Source: an uncultured Eubacteriales bacterium (lineage in GTDB: Bacteria; Bacillota; Clostridia; Oscillospirales; Oscillospiraceae). Taken from it: a stretch of DNA of 64,000 bases. The DNA is taken from assembly GCA_900544765.1 (NCBI GenBank), contig UQWI01000012.1, positions 29,407 to 93,406 of the forward strand, written 5' to 3'. Below, in pieces: positions 33,572 through 42,858 of the stretch; the stretch's first letter is position 1, and each line of letters begins with the position of its first letter. The notes under the pieces were generated by a model. That model searched no databases and was not told the origin of the DNA. It was given only the letters and a program-made list of their open reading frames with translations. A program made the translations under genes and the position numbers.

Positions 33572-35110
33572 ATGAAAAAAGCAATAGCAATTATTGTACT
33601 GTGCGCCGTGCTGCTCAGCTGCACGGCTGCGGCGGACTCTTGGCCTGAGTGGGCCGATCCCGTCAAGGACTGGGCCATCGAGGAAGGCATAGGCGAGGCC
33701 TTCATTTCCGAGCCCTACATGCAGGTGTCCCGCGCGCAGGCCGCGCAGCTTCTGTACGAGGCGGCGGGGAAGCCCGAAGTGAGCTCCGAGCCGCCCTTCA
33801 CCGACACGCCCGAGCAGTACGCCGACGCGATAGCCTGGGCCGCCTCCGAGGGTATAATAGACGGAGTTAGCGAGGACAAATACGAGCCCTCCCGCCCCGT
33901 GGCGCGCGAGGAGTTCGCGGCCATACTTTACAGGGCCGCAGGACGTCCCGATGCCGACGAGAACGCGCTTGCCGCCTTTGCCGACGCCGGCAGCATATCC
34001 GCATACGCCATCGCCCCCATGAGCTGGTGCGTTGCCAACGGCGTAATGGACGGCAAGACCGAGGACTCTCTGGCTCCGCGCGACACGATAATCGTCGCCG
34101 AGGCCACGGCCATGCTTCAGCGCTCCAAGGCCGTCTCCGGCGATGTGGAGACGCTCAAGGTCTCAAGCATGGACGAGATCAAGTCTGCGCTCAGGTCCGC
34201 CATTATCGCCGCCGAGCAGCCGCCTGTGTTCGACGTGAGCGCTCTGGGCGAGGCGCCCGAGCTTGAGATAGACGTTCAAAACCTATATAACGCCATATTG
34301 TCCGAGAGCCCCGAGTTGAAATACGCCTATGAGCTCGAGCTGGATTACTCCGGCGGGCTGCTGAAGGCCGAGGTTTCGTATATGCCCTACCGCACCGGCA
34401 GCTACCCGGCCGGCTTTGAAGGTATACGCGTAGAATCACTCAGCGACCTGATAAATGCCGCCGAGGCCAATCTGGGCAAGAGCTCCGTCAAAATATATAT
34501 TGCCGACAGGTCCCTCACCGTCGACGACATGAACAGGGCCCTGCAGCAGGCCGGCGGCAGCTATATACTCTGCCAGCTCAACCGCGACGCGACCGAGATA
34601 AACTTCACGCCGCTCAATGACTTGAGCATGTCCGAAGCCGTAGATATGCTCGATGAGATAGACGGGCTGGCAGACGCCGTCCTCGCCGAATGCGTAGACG
34701 AGGGCATGACAGAGCTGGAAAAGGCCGAAGCGCTCTACACATACCTGACCGAAAACGTCAAGTACGACCACCGCTACTACAGCGACCGCCTGAGCATGCC
34801 TTACGACTCTCAGACAGCCTACGGCGCGCTGCACGACAACCTGGCCATCTGCGGCGGTTACGCCCAGGCACTGCAGCAGCTGTTCCAGAAGGCCGGCATC
34901 CCCTGCTACACCGTCTCCGGCGAGATGGGCAGCGAGTACCACATGTGGAATATCGCATATCTCGACGATGAGTGGCGCTATTTCGACGCCACAAGCGACC
35001 GCGGCCGCGCCGATTACTGGTTCAACTGCTTCAACGTCGGCGCAGACGACCTTACCCGTTATGTCTGGGACAGGGACTTCACGGAGCTCCTGACCCAAGC
35101 AGATATATGA
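33572..35110 (+). CDS. SLH-domain protein with transglutaminase-like domain
   Basis: A 512-residue exported protein. A signal peptide (MKKAIAIIVLCAVLLSCTAAA) is followed by three SLH repeats (about 22-190) that bind cell-wall polymer, then a linker and a transglutaminase-like domain. Its Cys (AICGGYAQ, about 426), His (EYHMWN, about 456) and Asp (FDATSD, about 472) form the expected triad. It may cleave or crosslink wall or surface peptides. GGAG stands eight bases before the ATG. The promoter carries TetR-type sites. Confidence 0.88.
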   Translation: MKKAIAIIVLCAVLLSCTAAADSWPEWADPVKDWAIEEGIGEAFISEPYMQVSRAQAAQLLYEAAGKPEVSSEPPFTDTPEQYADAIAWAASEGIIDGVSEDKYEPSRPVAREEFAAILYRAAGRPDADENALAAFADAGSISAYAIAPMSWCVANGVMDGKTEDSLAPRDTIIVAEATAMLQRSKAVSGDVETLKVSSMDEIKSALRSAIIAAEQPPVFDVSALGEAPELEIDVQNLYNAILSESPELKYAYELELDYSGGLLKAEVSYMPYRTGSYPAGFEGIRVESLSDLINAAEANLGKSSVKIYIADRSLTVDDMNRALQQAGGSYILCQLNRDATEINFTPLNDLSMSEAVDMLDEIDGLADAVLAECVDEGMTELEKAEALYTYLTENVKYDHRYYSDRLSMPYDSQTAYGALHDNLAICGGYAQALQQLFQKAGIPCYTVSGEMGSEYHMWNIAYLDDEWRYFDATSDRGRADYWFNCFNVGADDLTRYVWDRDFTELLTQADI

Positions 35111-35113
35111 CGA

Positions 35114-35338
35114 ATGATAGAAAGGAGGACTACTATCTGGATTTCCGACAGCAGCGAGGACACTGTAGCGGCCTGGCAGGCCCGTGTCTCTGAGCACACC
35201 GGCTCAGAAATGACGGAGACCAGCTCCGGCGACATGCAGTCCTGGCGCTGGCAGGCTGAAAACGCCTTCTACACGCTCCGCCTGCTCGACGGCTCCCTTA
35301 CCCTGGATATAAATGCCGCCGTCGGCGAGCTGTCCTGA
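35114..35338 (+). CDS. Small open frame of unknown function, start uncertain
   Basis: Seventy-four residues from ATG at 35114, which has no ribosome site. Inside it, AAAGGAGG (35122-35129) is followed six bases later by ATC, with ATT two codons on, and no ATG, GTG or TTG nearby. The region after this point (DSSEDTVAAW to AAVGELS) looks like the C-terminal end of a longer beta-rich protein. It may be a truncated gene or use a rare start. It lies four bases after the transglutaminase stop. Confidence 0.4.
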   Translation: MIERRTTIWISDSSEDTVAAWQARVSEHTGSEMTETSSGDMQSWRWQAENAFYTLRLLDGSLTLDINAAVGELS

Positions 35339-35427
35339 GCGGCAGACACATAAAACGGCTGTATTCACCCTTCTTTCATTCGCCGCAGACATGGCGCACA
35401 TGTTCGCGGCAAGGCACTAACACTATG

Positions 35428-35463
35428 CACATGGAGCCCGGGCTGCCGCCTGGGCTCCATGTG
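35428..35463 (+). terminator. Strong intrinsic terminator before the two-component genes
   Basis: A 12-bp stem (cacatggagccc / gggctccatgtg) followed by a T-run (GTGTTTTTCT). Confidence 0.85.
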
Positions 35464-35488
35464 TTTTTCTGGCCGTGTACACAATTTC

Positions 35489-35520
35489 TTCAGGTTTGTT
35501 TCAGACTTCCGTAGTATAAT
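35489..35520 (+). promoter_or_regulatory. Response-regulator promoter with 11-bp direct repeat
   Basis: TTCAG occurs at 35489 and again at 35500, one helical turn apart, just upstream of TATAAT (35515-35520). OmpR-type regulators bind such direct repeats, so autoregulation is plausible. Confidence 0.45.
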
Positions 35521-35539
35521 TAGATTTGGTGAATTGGCT

Positions 35540-36211
35540 ATGAAAATACTTGTAATTGAAGATGAACGCTTGCTCGCCGACACGCTGTGCCAGCTGCTGA
35601 GCGCGCACGGCTTTGGGGCCGACACAGCCTTTGACGGCGAAAGCGGCCTGGAATACGCCCTGTCCGGCGTCTACGACCTCATCATACTGGACGTAATGCT
35701 CCCTGGAATAGACGGTTTCTCGCTTGCCCGCAGGCTGCGCGCCGAGCGCGTCGGTACGCCAATACTCATGCTCACGGCCCGCTCCGGCCTCGACGACCGC
35801 GTAGAGGGCCTCGACTCAGGGGCCGACTACTACCTCACAAAGCCCTTCGAGACGCGCGAGCTCATGGCCTGCGTAAACGCCATACTGCGCCGGCAGGGCG
35901 CGCAGGTGGACGAGCTGAGCTTCGGAGGCACCTCGCTCGACCTTGCCACTGCGGAACTGGTCTGCCAGGGGCGCAGCGTACATCTCTCGGCCAAGGAGTT
36001 CGAGCTGGCGCGCTGCCTGTTCTCCGCCGGCGACAGGATAGTCTCCAAGCAGACGCTGCTGGTGAAGGTCTGGGGCTGGGACAGCGACGCGGTCGAAAAC
36101 CACGTCGAGGTCTACGTCGGCTTCCTGCGCAAGAAGCTTACAGGTATAAGCTCCGGCGTACATATACGCTCAGTCCGCTCGTTGGGTTATTACCTGGAAG
36201 CGAAGACATGA
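35540..36211 (+). CDS. OmpR-family response regulator
   Basis: A 223-residue regulator. The receiver domain has the acidic pair IEDER (about 7-11), the phosphorylated Asp in IILDVMLPG (about 51) and Lys in YYLTKPFE (about 101). The C-terminal winged helix includes HLSAKEFELARCLF and RSLGYYLEA. The ATG at 35540 is chosen as the receiver begins there. It overlaps the kinase gene by four bases (ATGA), so they are a cognate pair. Confidence 0.92.
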   Translation: MKILVIEDERLLADTLCQLLSAHGFGADTAFDGESGLEYALSGVYDLIILDVMLPGIDGFSLARRLRAERVGTPILMLTARSGLDDRVEGLDSGADYYLTKPFETRELMACVNAILRRQGAQVDELSFGGTSLDLATAELVCQGRSVHLSAKEFELARCLFSAGDRIVSKQTLLVKVWGWDSDAVENHVEVYVGFLRKKLTGISSGVHIRSVRSLGYYLEAKT

Positions 36212-37401
36212 TTAAGCGGCTGAGATTCAAGTTCGTTATAATAAACATGTCCATCGTGACCGTGCTGCTTGGCGTGATACTCGGGCTCATATACTATTTC
36301 ACAAGCGCGAATTTGGAAAACAGCAGCATAAACACACTCCGCAGCGTTGCGATGAACCCTCCCCGGCCCGCACCGGGCGAAGCCCTCGACGTCAACATTC
36401 CCTTTTTCATGGTGCAGCTCGGTCCGAACGGCGAGGTGCTGGAAACCTACGGCGGGTACTTCGACCTCACGGACGAGGATGCTCTTCACTCCCTTGTTCA
36501 CGAAGCTATGGACTCGCCGGGAGGTATTGGCGTCATCTCCGGCTACAACCTGAGGTATTACCGCGCAGATTTCCCGGGGCGCAATGTCATAGTTTTTGCG
36601 GACATATCCAGTGAACGCGCCACGCTCTCAGGGCTCAGCCGGACGTGTGTGCTGATAGGCGTGCTGGGCTTTCTGGCCTTTCTGGGCATAAGCGCGGCCC
36701 TCTCGCGCTGGGCGGTGCGCCCGGTGGAGCGAGTCTGGGACGAGCAGCGCGAATTTGTAGCGGCCGCCTCCCATGAGCTAAAAACGCCGCTGACCGTGAT
36801 AATGACCAACGCCGAGCTTTCTCCGCCCTGCCGGCAGTCCGAAAGCATCCTCACGGCGTCGCGGCGAATGAAGGCGCTGATAGAGCAGCTGCTGACCCTC
36901 GCCCGGGCGGAGAACGAGGGCGAGGCCTCGAAGTCGGACCAGGTCGATTTGAGCTCCGCCGTGCAGGGGGCCGTGCTCGAGTTCGAGCCGCTGTGTTTTG
37001 AAAGCGGCAAGCGCCTGAGCTGTGACCTGGAGCCTGACATATGCGTGTGCGGCGACGAGGGCTCTCTCTCGGGCCTTGTACGCATCTTTCTGGACAACGC
37101 CGTCAAATACTCCTCCGAGGGCGGGCGCGTCGACGTGAGGCTCCGCTCCACAGGCCGCAAAAAGTGCCGCCTCACCGTTTCCGACGAAGGAGAACCCATC
37201 CCTCCCGAGGAGCAGGAGCTGCTTTTCCGCCGCTTCTACCGTGCCCCCGGTGCGAAGGGGCAGCCGGGATTCGGCCTGGGCCTCTCCATAGCTGAAAACA
37301 CCGCCCGCCGCGCAGGCGGCAGGATATGGTGCGAGAGCCGGGGCGGGGTAAACAGCTTCTGCGTGGAGCTGCCCAAAAAAGCAACCGAGAGCGTGCTTTA
37401 G
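36208..37401 (+). CDS. Sensor histidine kinase
   Basis: A 397-residue membrane kinase. An N-terminal helix (about 9-30), an extracytoplasmic sensor loop and a second helix (about 147-168) precede the dimerisation domain with the phospho-accepting His in SHELKTPLT (about 189). The ATP lid follows with FLDNAVKYS (N box), SDEGEPIP and FGLGLSIAEN (G2 box). All motifs are intact. The signal sensed is unknown. Confidence 0.92.
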   Translation: MIKRLRFKFVIINMSIVTVLLGVILGLIYYFTSANLENSSINTLRSVAMNPPRPAPGEALDVNIPFFMVQLGPNGEVLETYGGYFDLTDEDALHSLVHEAMDSPGGIGVISGYNLRYYRADFPGRNVIVFADISSERATLSGLSRTCVLIGVLGFLAFLGISAALSRWAVRPVERVWDEQREFVAAASHELKTPLTVIMTNAELSPPCRQSESILTASRRMKALIEQLLTLARAENEGEASKSDQVDLSSAVQGAVLEFEPLCFESGKRLSCDLEPDICVCGDEGSLSGLVRIFLDNAVKYSSEGGRVDVRLRSTGRKKCRLTVSDEGEPIPPEEQELLFRRFYRAPGAKGQPGFGLGLSIAENTARRAGGRIWCESRGGVNSFCVELPKKATESVL

Positions 37402-37408
37402 CAAAAGC

Positions 37409-37434
37409 AAGGGCCGGACACTTGTCCGGCCCTT
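37409..37434. terminator. Intrinsic terminator between histidine kinase and the Gld-type operon
   Basis: A 12-bp stem (aagggccggaca / tgtccggccctt) with a 2-base loop and T4, between convergent genes. Confidence 0.85.
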
Positions 37435-37441
37435 TTCGTAT

Positions 37442-38359
37442 TCAGTTCAGGACTATCGCGTTCACCGCTTCAATCAGCGACACGACCTGGCTGCGCGGCA
37501 CATAGCCCACGCTCTCTCCGTCCACAACGGCCAGGCAGCTCTCGCCGTCCACGCGGTAGAGGGCGACGCTCACCTCGGGATTGCCCTCGAGGTCGAGCAC
37601 GGCCGTAAGGGATATCTCCTCCGTGCCGGATGCCCTCTCGGAAGTGAAGCTCGTGACGCCGAGGCCCGTGAGCGCAGACTCAATGTCGGAAACGCCGGCT
37701 TCCGTCTCGCCGTAGTACCACTGCTCTTCCCCGTCCTCATCCTCGGAGCGGGTGAAGGCGTACTCTTCGCCGCCGAGCGAGACAGTAAGGCTCTGTACGT
37801 TCTCGAACTCAGCCGGGAACACCTCGCTGTGCCGCAGGTCGTCATAGGCGCATTCCATGATTCGGGTAAAGGTATCATAGTCAATCTCGTAGATAATCTG
37901 GCTTTCACCTATACGCATGTAAGCTACGGCATCGTCATCGGAGGGTTCCTCGGTTTCCTCCGTCTCCCCGGACTCCGCGGCCGTCTCCTCGGCCTCCATG
38001 TCCGCGAGCACCTCGTCCCAGTCTGTGAGCTTGTCGCTCGCGCTGCGAGAGAAGGATATGGTGAAGCTGTGTGTCTCGTCCGTATCCAAATCCGGGTACT
38101 CGATGTACACGGTTAGCTCGGGCTCGTCAAGGCCGCAGTCGGCTATTTCCTCGTCCCCGGCGTTGTATGTGTAGTATTCGCCCAGCTCCAGCGCGCTGAT
38201 GTAGGTGACGTAGCTGTTCACCTTGTCCGGGTCGAGCGGCTCACCGTCCGTGTAGTATACGTCGTCCTCAAGATAGGAGCTGCCGTCCTCGTCGCGCTCT
38301 ATCGTGTAGTCCTGAGCGCCGGTGAAGGCGACCTGAGTCACGTCGACAAAGCTGGGTAT
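37442..38359 (-). pseudogene. DUF4340 protein, C-terminal part after in-frame TAG
   Basis: This frame continues without a shift from the 38360-38890 part; only the TAG at 38360-38362 separates them (KDD-stop-IPSFVDVTQ). The 305 codons after it have no stop and keep normal codon use, so the change is recent, suppressed, or an assembly error. An internal ATG at 38341 has no ribosome site. The family is a periplasmic-facing partner of GldG-type ABC systems. Acidic low-complexity TEEPSDDD marks the middle. Confidence 0.7.
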
Positions 38360-38890
38360 CTAGTCGTCCTTCATGAGCTCGTCGAGCGTGGTCTTGTAGT
38401 AGTCCATCGGGTCGTCGTTCACGAGGTAGACCTTGCCGTCGCCCACAGAGACGTAGCGCTGGTAGTCGAGCTCGCTGTAGTTGCCGATTAGAATCTCATA
38501 TTCCGTGTCCCCGGCAGTGATGTATATAGTGCACAGCGGGTCCTCCAGCCCGTACTGGTCATAGTCCGTGACGTCCTCAATAACGAAGGCAGCGCTCAGC
38601 TCCGAAAACACGTCGAGCAGCGCGTCAATCTTCTCCCCGTCCACGGGGAAGGCCTCGTCCTCGTCGTAGAGCCAGTCTCCGTCCTTGTGGAAAGCGAGCG
38701 AGACTTCGCTGCCGTCATCGTCGTACTGCCAGGATAGGGCCGTGGCGTCATCGGCGGGCAGCTCGAACACCACCTCGCCGCTCTCGCTGATAGCCTCTTT
38801 CTCACTTTCGCTCAAACCCACGCCCACGGTCACGCCTATGGCGGCGACCAGCACGCAGCCCAGGGTGATGAGTTTCGTCTTTCTCGTCAT
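38360..38890 (-). CDS. DUF4340 protein, N-terminal part
   Basis: A 176-residue product: membrane anchor (about 7-28; LITLGCVLVAAIGVTVGVGL) followed by repeated beta-rich DUF4340 segments (VELPADDATALSW; IYITAGDTEYEILIGNY). It stops at TAG 38360 while the reading frame continues open to 37442; intact length would be about 482 residues. AAGGAGG is eight bases before the ATG, which overlaps the GldG-like stop (ATGA). It is the last gene of an operon whose ATPase is also broken. Confidence 0.7.
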   Translation of the reverse strand: MTRKTKLITLGCVLVAAIGVTVGVGLSESEKEAISESGEVVFELPADDATALSWQYDDDGSEVSLAFHKDGDWLYDEDEAFPVDGEKIDALLDVFSELSAAFVIEDVTDYDQYGLEDPLCTIYITAGDTEYEILIGNYSELDYQRYVSVGDGKVYLVNDDPMDYYKTTLDELMKDD

Positions 38891-40296
38891 TTCAGGAGCC
38901 TCCTTCTGCGCACTGCCACAGCTATACCCACGCCCAGGAAGGCAAGCGGTATCACGCCTATCATGAGCACTTTCAGCAGTCCGCTGACGCTGTCGCTTAT
39001 AGTCAGGTAGTTGTAGTTGAGCGATTTGGCGCGGATGGCCATGGTTTCACTCTCACCTATGAGCTCGCTGAGCGCGTTCATTGTGAGGTTCACGTTCGCG
39101 CCAGAGCTGTAGGCGTTATACATGTCGCTTATGAAAGCCGACGACGTAAACCAGACCATCGCACCTCCGTCGGAGTACTCAACCTGCACGGCCAGAGCAA
39201 ATGGGCCGTCAATGTCGCCGTCCTCCTTATCATAAGTGGTCATGTCGTAGCCCGCGAGCTTGCTGAAGGACTCGTCGGAAGTGGTGAGCAGCTCCGTCAC
39301 GGTGGCAGAAGTAGTGTTCTCTCCGACCTCCAGGCCAGTGGCGACGGGCAGTATCGGATAGTAACCCTCGTCGATGAGAGAGGATGTAATGCTGCTCTCG
39401 GCCATGTCCGGCATCAGCGCGGCCGGCGCAGAGAAGGCGTAGTGCGCGCGGTCGCCCTCCACGACCACACCCTCCACCGGCGTGACGCCGTAGGGCTCGA
39501 GCAGGCTGTAGAGGTTAGTCAGCTCGGCGTCCTCGACCGGCCCTGCCATGACAAGCAGCTTGCCGCCGCCTTCGATATAGTCGGCGAGCATTTCAGCCTC
39601 CGTCTCGGAAATGTCGCTCTGAGGCGAGTAGATAATGAGGCACGCCGCGTCCTCGGGTATCTCGTCACTGTTGACCAGCGAGAAGCTCTCCACCGTTATG
39701 TTCTCCTTCTCCAGGCTGTCGGCGAAGGTGGAAGGCAGCTCGCCCTCGCCGTGACCGCTCAGGGTGTAGACCACGGGCTGGTCCGGATTCGTCACATAGT
39801 CGATGGCCGAGGTGATTGCGCCCTCGCCGTCGAAGCTGGTGCTGTAGGAATACGAGTACATATCCGTCTCGGTGACGTATATGTCCGTGTACGGGACATA
39901 CCTCGAGCGCTCGCCGCACTCTACGACCAGCGAGTTGTTGTACACGGTGTCGTCCTCGTCTATATACTGCTCTGCAAAGGTGGGGTACACGTCTGGGTTC
40001 CGCTTCTCCACAGTGATATGCTCGGACATGCTCTCGTAGCGCTCGAGCAGCTTTTCAATAACCGCGTCCTCTTCCCCGGACTGCACTATCCAGTATATGG
40101 TCACGTCGTCGGTGAGCGCGTTGACAACGCTCTTGGTGTTGCTTGTGACGGAGTAGAGCTTGCTCGCGCTGATGTCGTACTCCGTGGCGCTGGACGGCAG
40201 GAGCGAGAACAGAATGTTCACGACGACCAGAATGGCGAGCACCACGGCAGTGATTACGGCGGAGTAGGTTCCGCCTCGGAAAGCGTTCTTCTTCAT
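38887..40296 (-). CDS. GldG-family ABC transporter auxiliary protein
   Basis: A 469-residue protein with an N-terminal membrane helix (about 12-34), a large ABC_transp_aux-type external domain (YTLSGHGEGELPSTFADSL, about 160) and a C-terminal helix (about 435-460) followed by VRRRRLLK. GldG proteins accompany ABC-2 exporters with DUF4340 partners, in an arrangement first described in Bacteroidetes gliding but widespread in Firmicutes with unknown cargo. It begins in the stop of the permease gene (TGATG). Confidence 0.85.
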   Translation of the reverse strand: MKKNAFRGGTYSAVITAVVLAILVVVNILFSLLPSSATEYDISASKLYSVTSNTKSVVNALTDDVTIYWIVQSGEEDAVIEKLLERYESMSEHITVEKRNPDVYPTFAEQYIDEDDTVYNNSLVVECGERSRYVPYTDIYVTETDMYSYSYSTSFDGEGAITSAIDYVTNPDQPVVYTLSGHGEGELPSTFADSLEKENITVESFSLVNSDEIPEDAACLIIYSPQSDISETEAEMLADYIEGGGKLLVMAGPVEDAELTNLYSLLEPYGVTPVEGVVVEGDRAHYAFSAPAALMPDMAESSITSSLIDEGYYPILPVATGLEVGENTTSATVTELLTTSDESFSKLAGYDMTTYDKEDGDIDGPFALAVQVEYSDGGAMVWFTSSAFISDMYNAYSSGANVNLTMNALSELIGESETMAIRAKSLNYNYLTISDSVSGLLKVLMIGVIPLAFLGVGIAVAVRRRRLLK

Positions 40297-41159
40297 CAGT
40301 TGTACCTCCTCTTCTCCAGCGACTGCACCGAGAGGAACAGGAAGAAACCGGTCACGCTCAGGTAGAACACTATGCCCTTGAGGTCGAACACGCCGTTTAC
40401 AAAGACGTAAAAGCGCTCAAAGAGCGAGAGTGCGCTCATTATATTGGGCACAAGGCCCTCAAGCGTGTCCGGGCTCACGATGTACACCACGACGCACAAT
40501 GCGCTCAGGGCGAAGCCCACCCAGTAGCCTAGCGTGCCGCTGCCGGTCAGCAGCTTGAGCACCAGGCCGACGGCGCAGCTTATGACGATGAGCGCAATGA
40601 CGCTGCCGATTGCACTGCTGGAGACGTACTCGGACAGGCTGACGCTGTAGTAGTTGAAGAGTATGACCGCTATGCCTATGCCCGCGGCAAGGCCCTGGTT
40701 CTCTGTCAGCGAGGATATGAACATCCCCACGGCGAGCAGCGCCGAGCCAAGCAGGAAGAAGGCGAAGATGCTGCCGTAGCTTGTCGGCAGATACACGTCG
40801 CCGAACTGCGCGAAGACGAGCGGGTATATCGAAATTATCACCAGTGGCACGAGATACAGCACCAGCAGCGCCGCGTACTTGCCGATTATTACTTCGGTCG
40901 TCGAGATAGGCAGCGAATACAGCAGCTGATCGGTCTTTTGACGGCGCTCTTCCGCCAGGACGCGCATGGTAAGCACCGGCACAATGACAACAAACACCAG
41001 GCAGCCGAAGGACAAAACGTACTCAAAGTTGCTGACAGCCGCCTGTATGTTGTACAGCATGGCTCCGATGCCGACGAAGCAGAGCAGGAAGGCCGCGAAC
41101 ACCCAGGCGGTCAGGCTGTGGAAATAGCTCTTCAGCTCGTGGACAAATACCGCCGTCAT
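40296..41159 (-). CDS. GldF-like ABC-2 permease
   Basis: A 287-residue permease with six membrane segments. It starts MTAVFVHELKSYFHSLTAW, typical for GldF/NosY-type permeases, and then contains MRVLAEERRQKTDQLLYSLPIS. GGGGGAG is seven bases before the ATG at 41159. It overlaps the ATPase remnant by four bases and the GldG-like gene by one. The protein itself looks complete although its ATPase is not. Confidence 0.88.
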   Translation of the reverse strand: MTAVFVHELKSYFHSLTAWVFAAFLLCFVGIGAMLYNIQAAVSNFEYVLSFGCLVFVVIVPVLTMRVLAEERRQKTDQLLYSLPISTTEVIIGKYAALLVLYLVPLVIISIYPLVFAQFGDVYLPTSYGSIFAFFLLGSALLAVGMFISSLTENQGLAAGIGIAVILFNYYSVSLSEYVSSSAIGSVIALIVISCAVGLVLKLLTGSGTLGYWVGFALSALCVVVYIVSPDTLEGLVPNIMSALSLFERFYVFVNGVFDLKGIVFYLSVTGFFLFLSVQSLEKRRYN

Positions 41160-41700
41160 GCCTGCTCTCCCCCTTCCGTGAGCTCGAGGAAGATGTCCTC
41201 GAGGTTGGCCTTTTTGACGTCCAGCTCGCTGAGCACATGTCCGCTCGCCGCGAAGGCGCGGAATATGCTGCGCGAGAGCTCGTAAATGTCTCCCTCGCTT
41301 GCCGTGACAACCATCCGCGTGCGGCCCTCGCTCTCCGAGGCGACGGAGATACCCGCCGCGCCGGGCAGCGCCGCAATGAGCTCCTGCGCCGTGGCGCTGT
41401 CCGTGTCCGCCCCGACGGTGATGACGCCGGGCGCGGAGAGCCGCGCGTCGTCCTTGCCCGCCAGGCCGCGGATGGCGGCGAGCTGGTGGCGTAGGTCGTG
41501 CCGCTGCCGCCGCAGCTCCGACATGTGCTCCAGCATCAGCGCGCTGTGCTTTTTCTGCTCGGCGATCTGCGTCTCCATCAAACGCGACTCGAAGATCAGC
41601 CGCTGGCGCAGCGCAGCCTGCTGCTCCACGCCCTCGAGCGATTGCAGCAGCACGTAGTAGATGGCAAAGACGCAGACCAGCAGCCCGACGCGGCAGATGA
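41156..41700 (-). pseudogene. Chimeric remnant: histidine kinase segment joined to ABC ATPase C-terminus
   Basis: Read on the minus strand, about 41450-41700 encodes a kinase piece: a membrane helix (VCVFAIYYVLLQSL), a coiled coil and the dimerisation motif RRQRHDLRHQLAAIRGLAG. From about 41450 to 41156 the frame becomes the C-terminal regulatory part of an ABC-2 ATPase (VITVGADTDSATAQEL to LEDIFLELTEGGEQA). Walker A, signature and Walker B are all absent. The join is in frame. Upstream lies a methionyl-tRNA synthetase fragment on the other strand. The transporter cannot be powered by this product. Confidence 0.7.
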
Positions 41701-41818
41701 TGGGCATCGACTCCTGCGGTATGCTGATCTCCGCCGTGCACCACGAGGAGGGCGAGGAGCGCCTGAACCTCATCATGCTCGACGACAACATCCCCGCCGG
41801 CGCGAAGATGTATTGATA
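41690..41818 (+). pseudogene. 3' fragment of a tRNA-binding (methionyl-tRNA synthetase-type) domain
   Basis: The plus strand reads MMGIDSCGMLISAVHHEEG, then LIMLDDNIPAGAKMY-stop. This fits the end of the OB-fold tRNA-binding domain found at the C-terminus of MetG and in CsaA. No start or upstream part remains. A strong T-run terminator follows, which probably belonged to the intact gene. Confidence 0.6.
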
Positions 41819-41825
41819 ACGCATG

Positions 41826-41853
41826 AAGCGCCCGGACAGGTGTCCGGGCGCTT
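41826..41853 (+). terminator. Intrinsic terminator after the synthetase fragment
   Basis: A 13-bp stem (aagcgcccggaca / tgtccgggcgctt) with a 2-base loop ends in T6. It also lies beyond the end of the minus-strand methyltransferase gene. Confidence 0.85.
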
Positions 41854-41856
41854 TTT

Positions 41857-42780
41857 TCATACCGCCAGGAGCGTTATCTCCGTCGGATAGATGGGCGAGC
41901 TGCGAAAGCGCAGGTGAAACTCGTAGCCGGGCGCGAGCTCGTCTATGAGCTTCGGTATGCGCCAGAGATCGTCGTTGCTGTGGTAGACGGATATGAGCAG
42001 CTTCGGGCGCTCGTCGCGGATGTGCCGCCGCGCCCCGCACAGCGCGCGGTACTCGCTGCCCTCGATGTCCGCTATGATGAGCGTGACCGGCTCGGTTATG
42101 TCCTCGTCGAGCGTCGTAACCTCGACCTCGGCGTCGCCGACTGAGCCGAGCCGGTTCGACGAGGCGCTCGGATTCGTGACGAGACTGAGCACGCCGGGCG
42201 CGTCGGCGACGCCCTTTTGCCGCAGCTCGATGTCGCGCAGGCCGTCGGCGGCCTGTTTGAGCTTTTCAAAGCTCGCGGGCGTTATCTCGTAGCAGTAGAT
42301 GCGCCGGTAGCAGTCCTCGCCGTAGTTGGCGATGTAGCTCTTGACCGTGTCGCCCGTGTACGCGCCGAGGTCGACGACCACCTCGTCGGACGTGCATCTC
42401 ACGATGTCGAGGTCGAAGTAGTCGTCGAACAGGTACTCCCGCGCCTCGGCGGTGGTCTTGAAGTCGTAGCGGTACCAGTTGCTGAGTATCGCGTAGAGCG
42501 TCTTTTTGGAGCGGTAGTCCGCGAGCCGCCCGTAGAGCCTTACAAAGTCGGGGAGGTGCTCGTGCAGCGCCTGCGCCTTGAGCTCAATCTGCTCAAATAC
42601 GCCGCTGTTGGGGTCGAGCCTGCCCCAGAAGCCGAAGCGGTTGAAAAAGTCCTGACAGCTCCTGCGCGTGTCCGGGTGTACGCGGTCAAACTCGCGCCTG
42701 ATGCGGTGGTAAAGCTCCTTCTCGCCGAGCGCGCCTATCTCCTGCGCCAGCTCGGAAAAGCGTCGGTCGATAATGTTCAT
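41857..42780 (-). CDS. FkbM family methyltransferase
   Basis: A 307-residue protein. The N-terminal 130 residues are helical and unassigned. The C-terminal SAM-dependent domain has VVDLGAYTGDTVKSY (about 136-150) and the FkbM-type EVEVTTLDEDI and LIIADIEGSEYRAL (about 230-250). Such enzymes O-methylate sugars or secondary metabolites. A GGGGGG stretch seven bases before the ATG is the likely ribosome site. It is a single-gene unit next to the surface-protein gene. Confidence 0.82.
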   Translation of the reverse strand: MNIIDRRFSELAQEIGALGEKELYHRIRREFDRVHPDTRRSCQDFFNRFGFWGRLDPNSGVFEQIELKAQALHEHLPDFVRLYGRLADYRSKKTLYAILSNWYRYDFKTTAEAREYLFDDYFDLDIVRCTSDEVVVDLGAYTGDTVKSYIANYGEDCYRRIYCYEITPASFEKLKQAADGLRDIELRQKGVADAPGVLSLVTNPSASSNRLGSVGDAEVEVTTLDEDITEPVTLIIADIEGSEYRALCGARRHIRDERPKLLISVYHSNDDLWRIPKLIDELAPGYEFHLRFRSSPIYPTEITLLAV

Positions 42781-42858
42781 ATCGGCACCCCCCGTGTTTT
42801 TGGGATGGTCTATTGTATTTCCCGCCGGACGGACTCATTACAGATATATGCATTTTTC

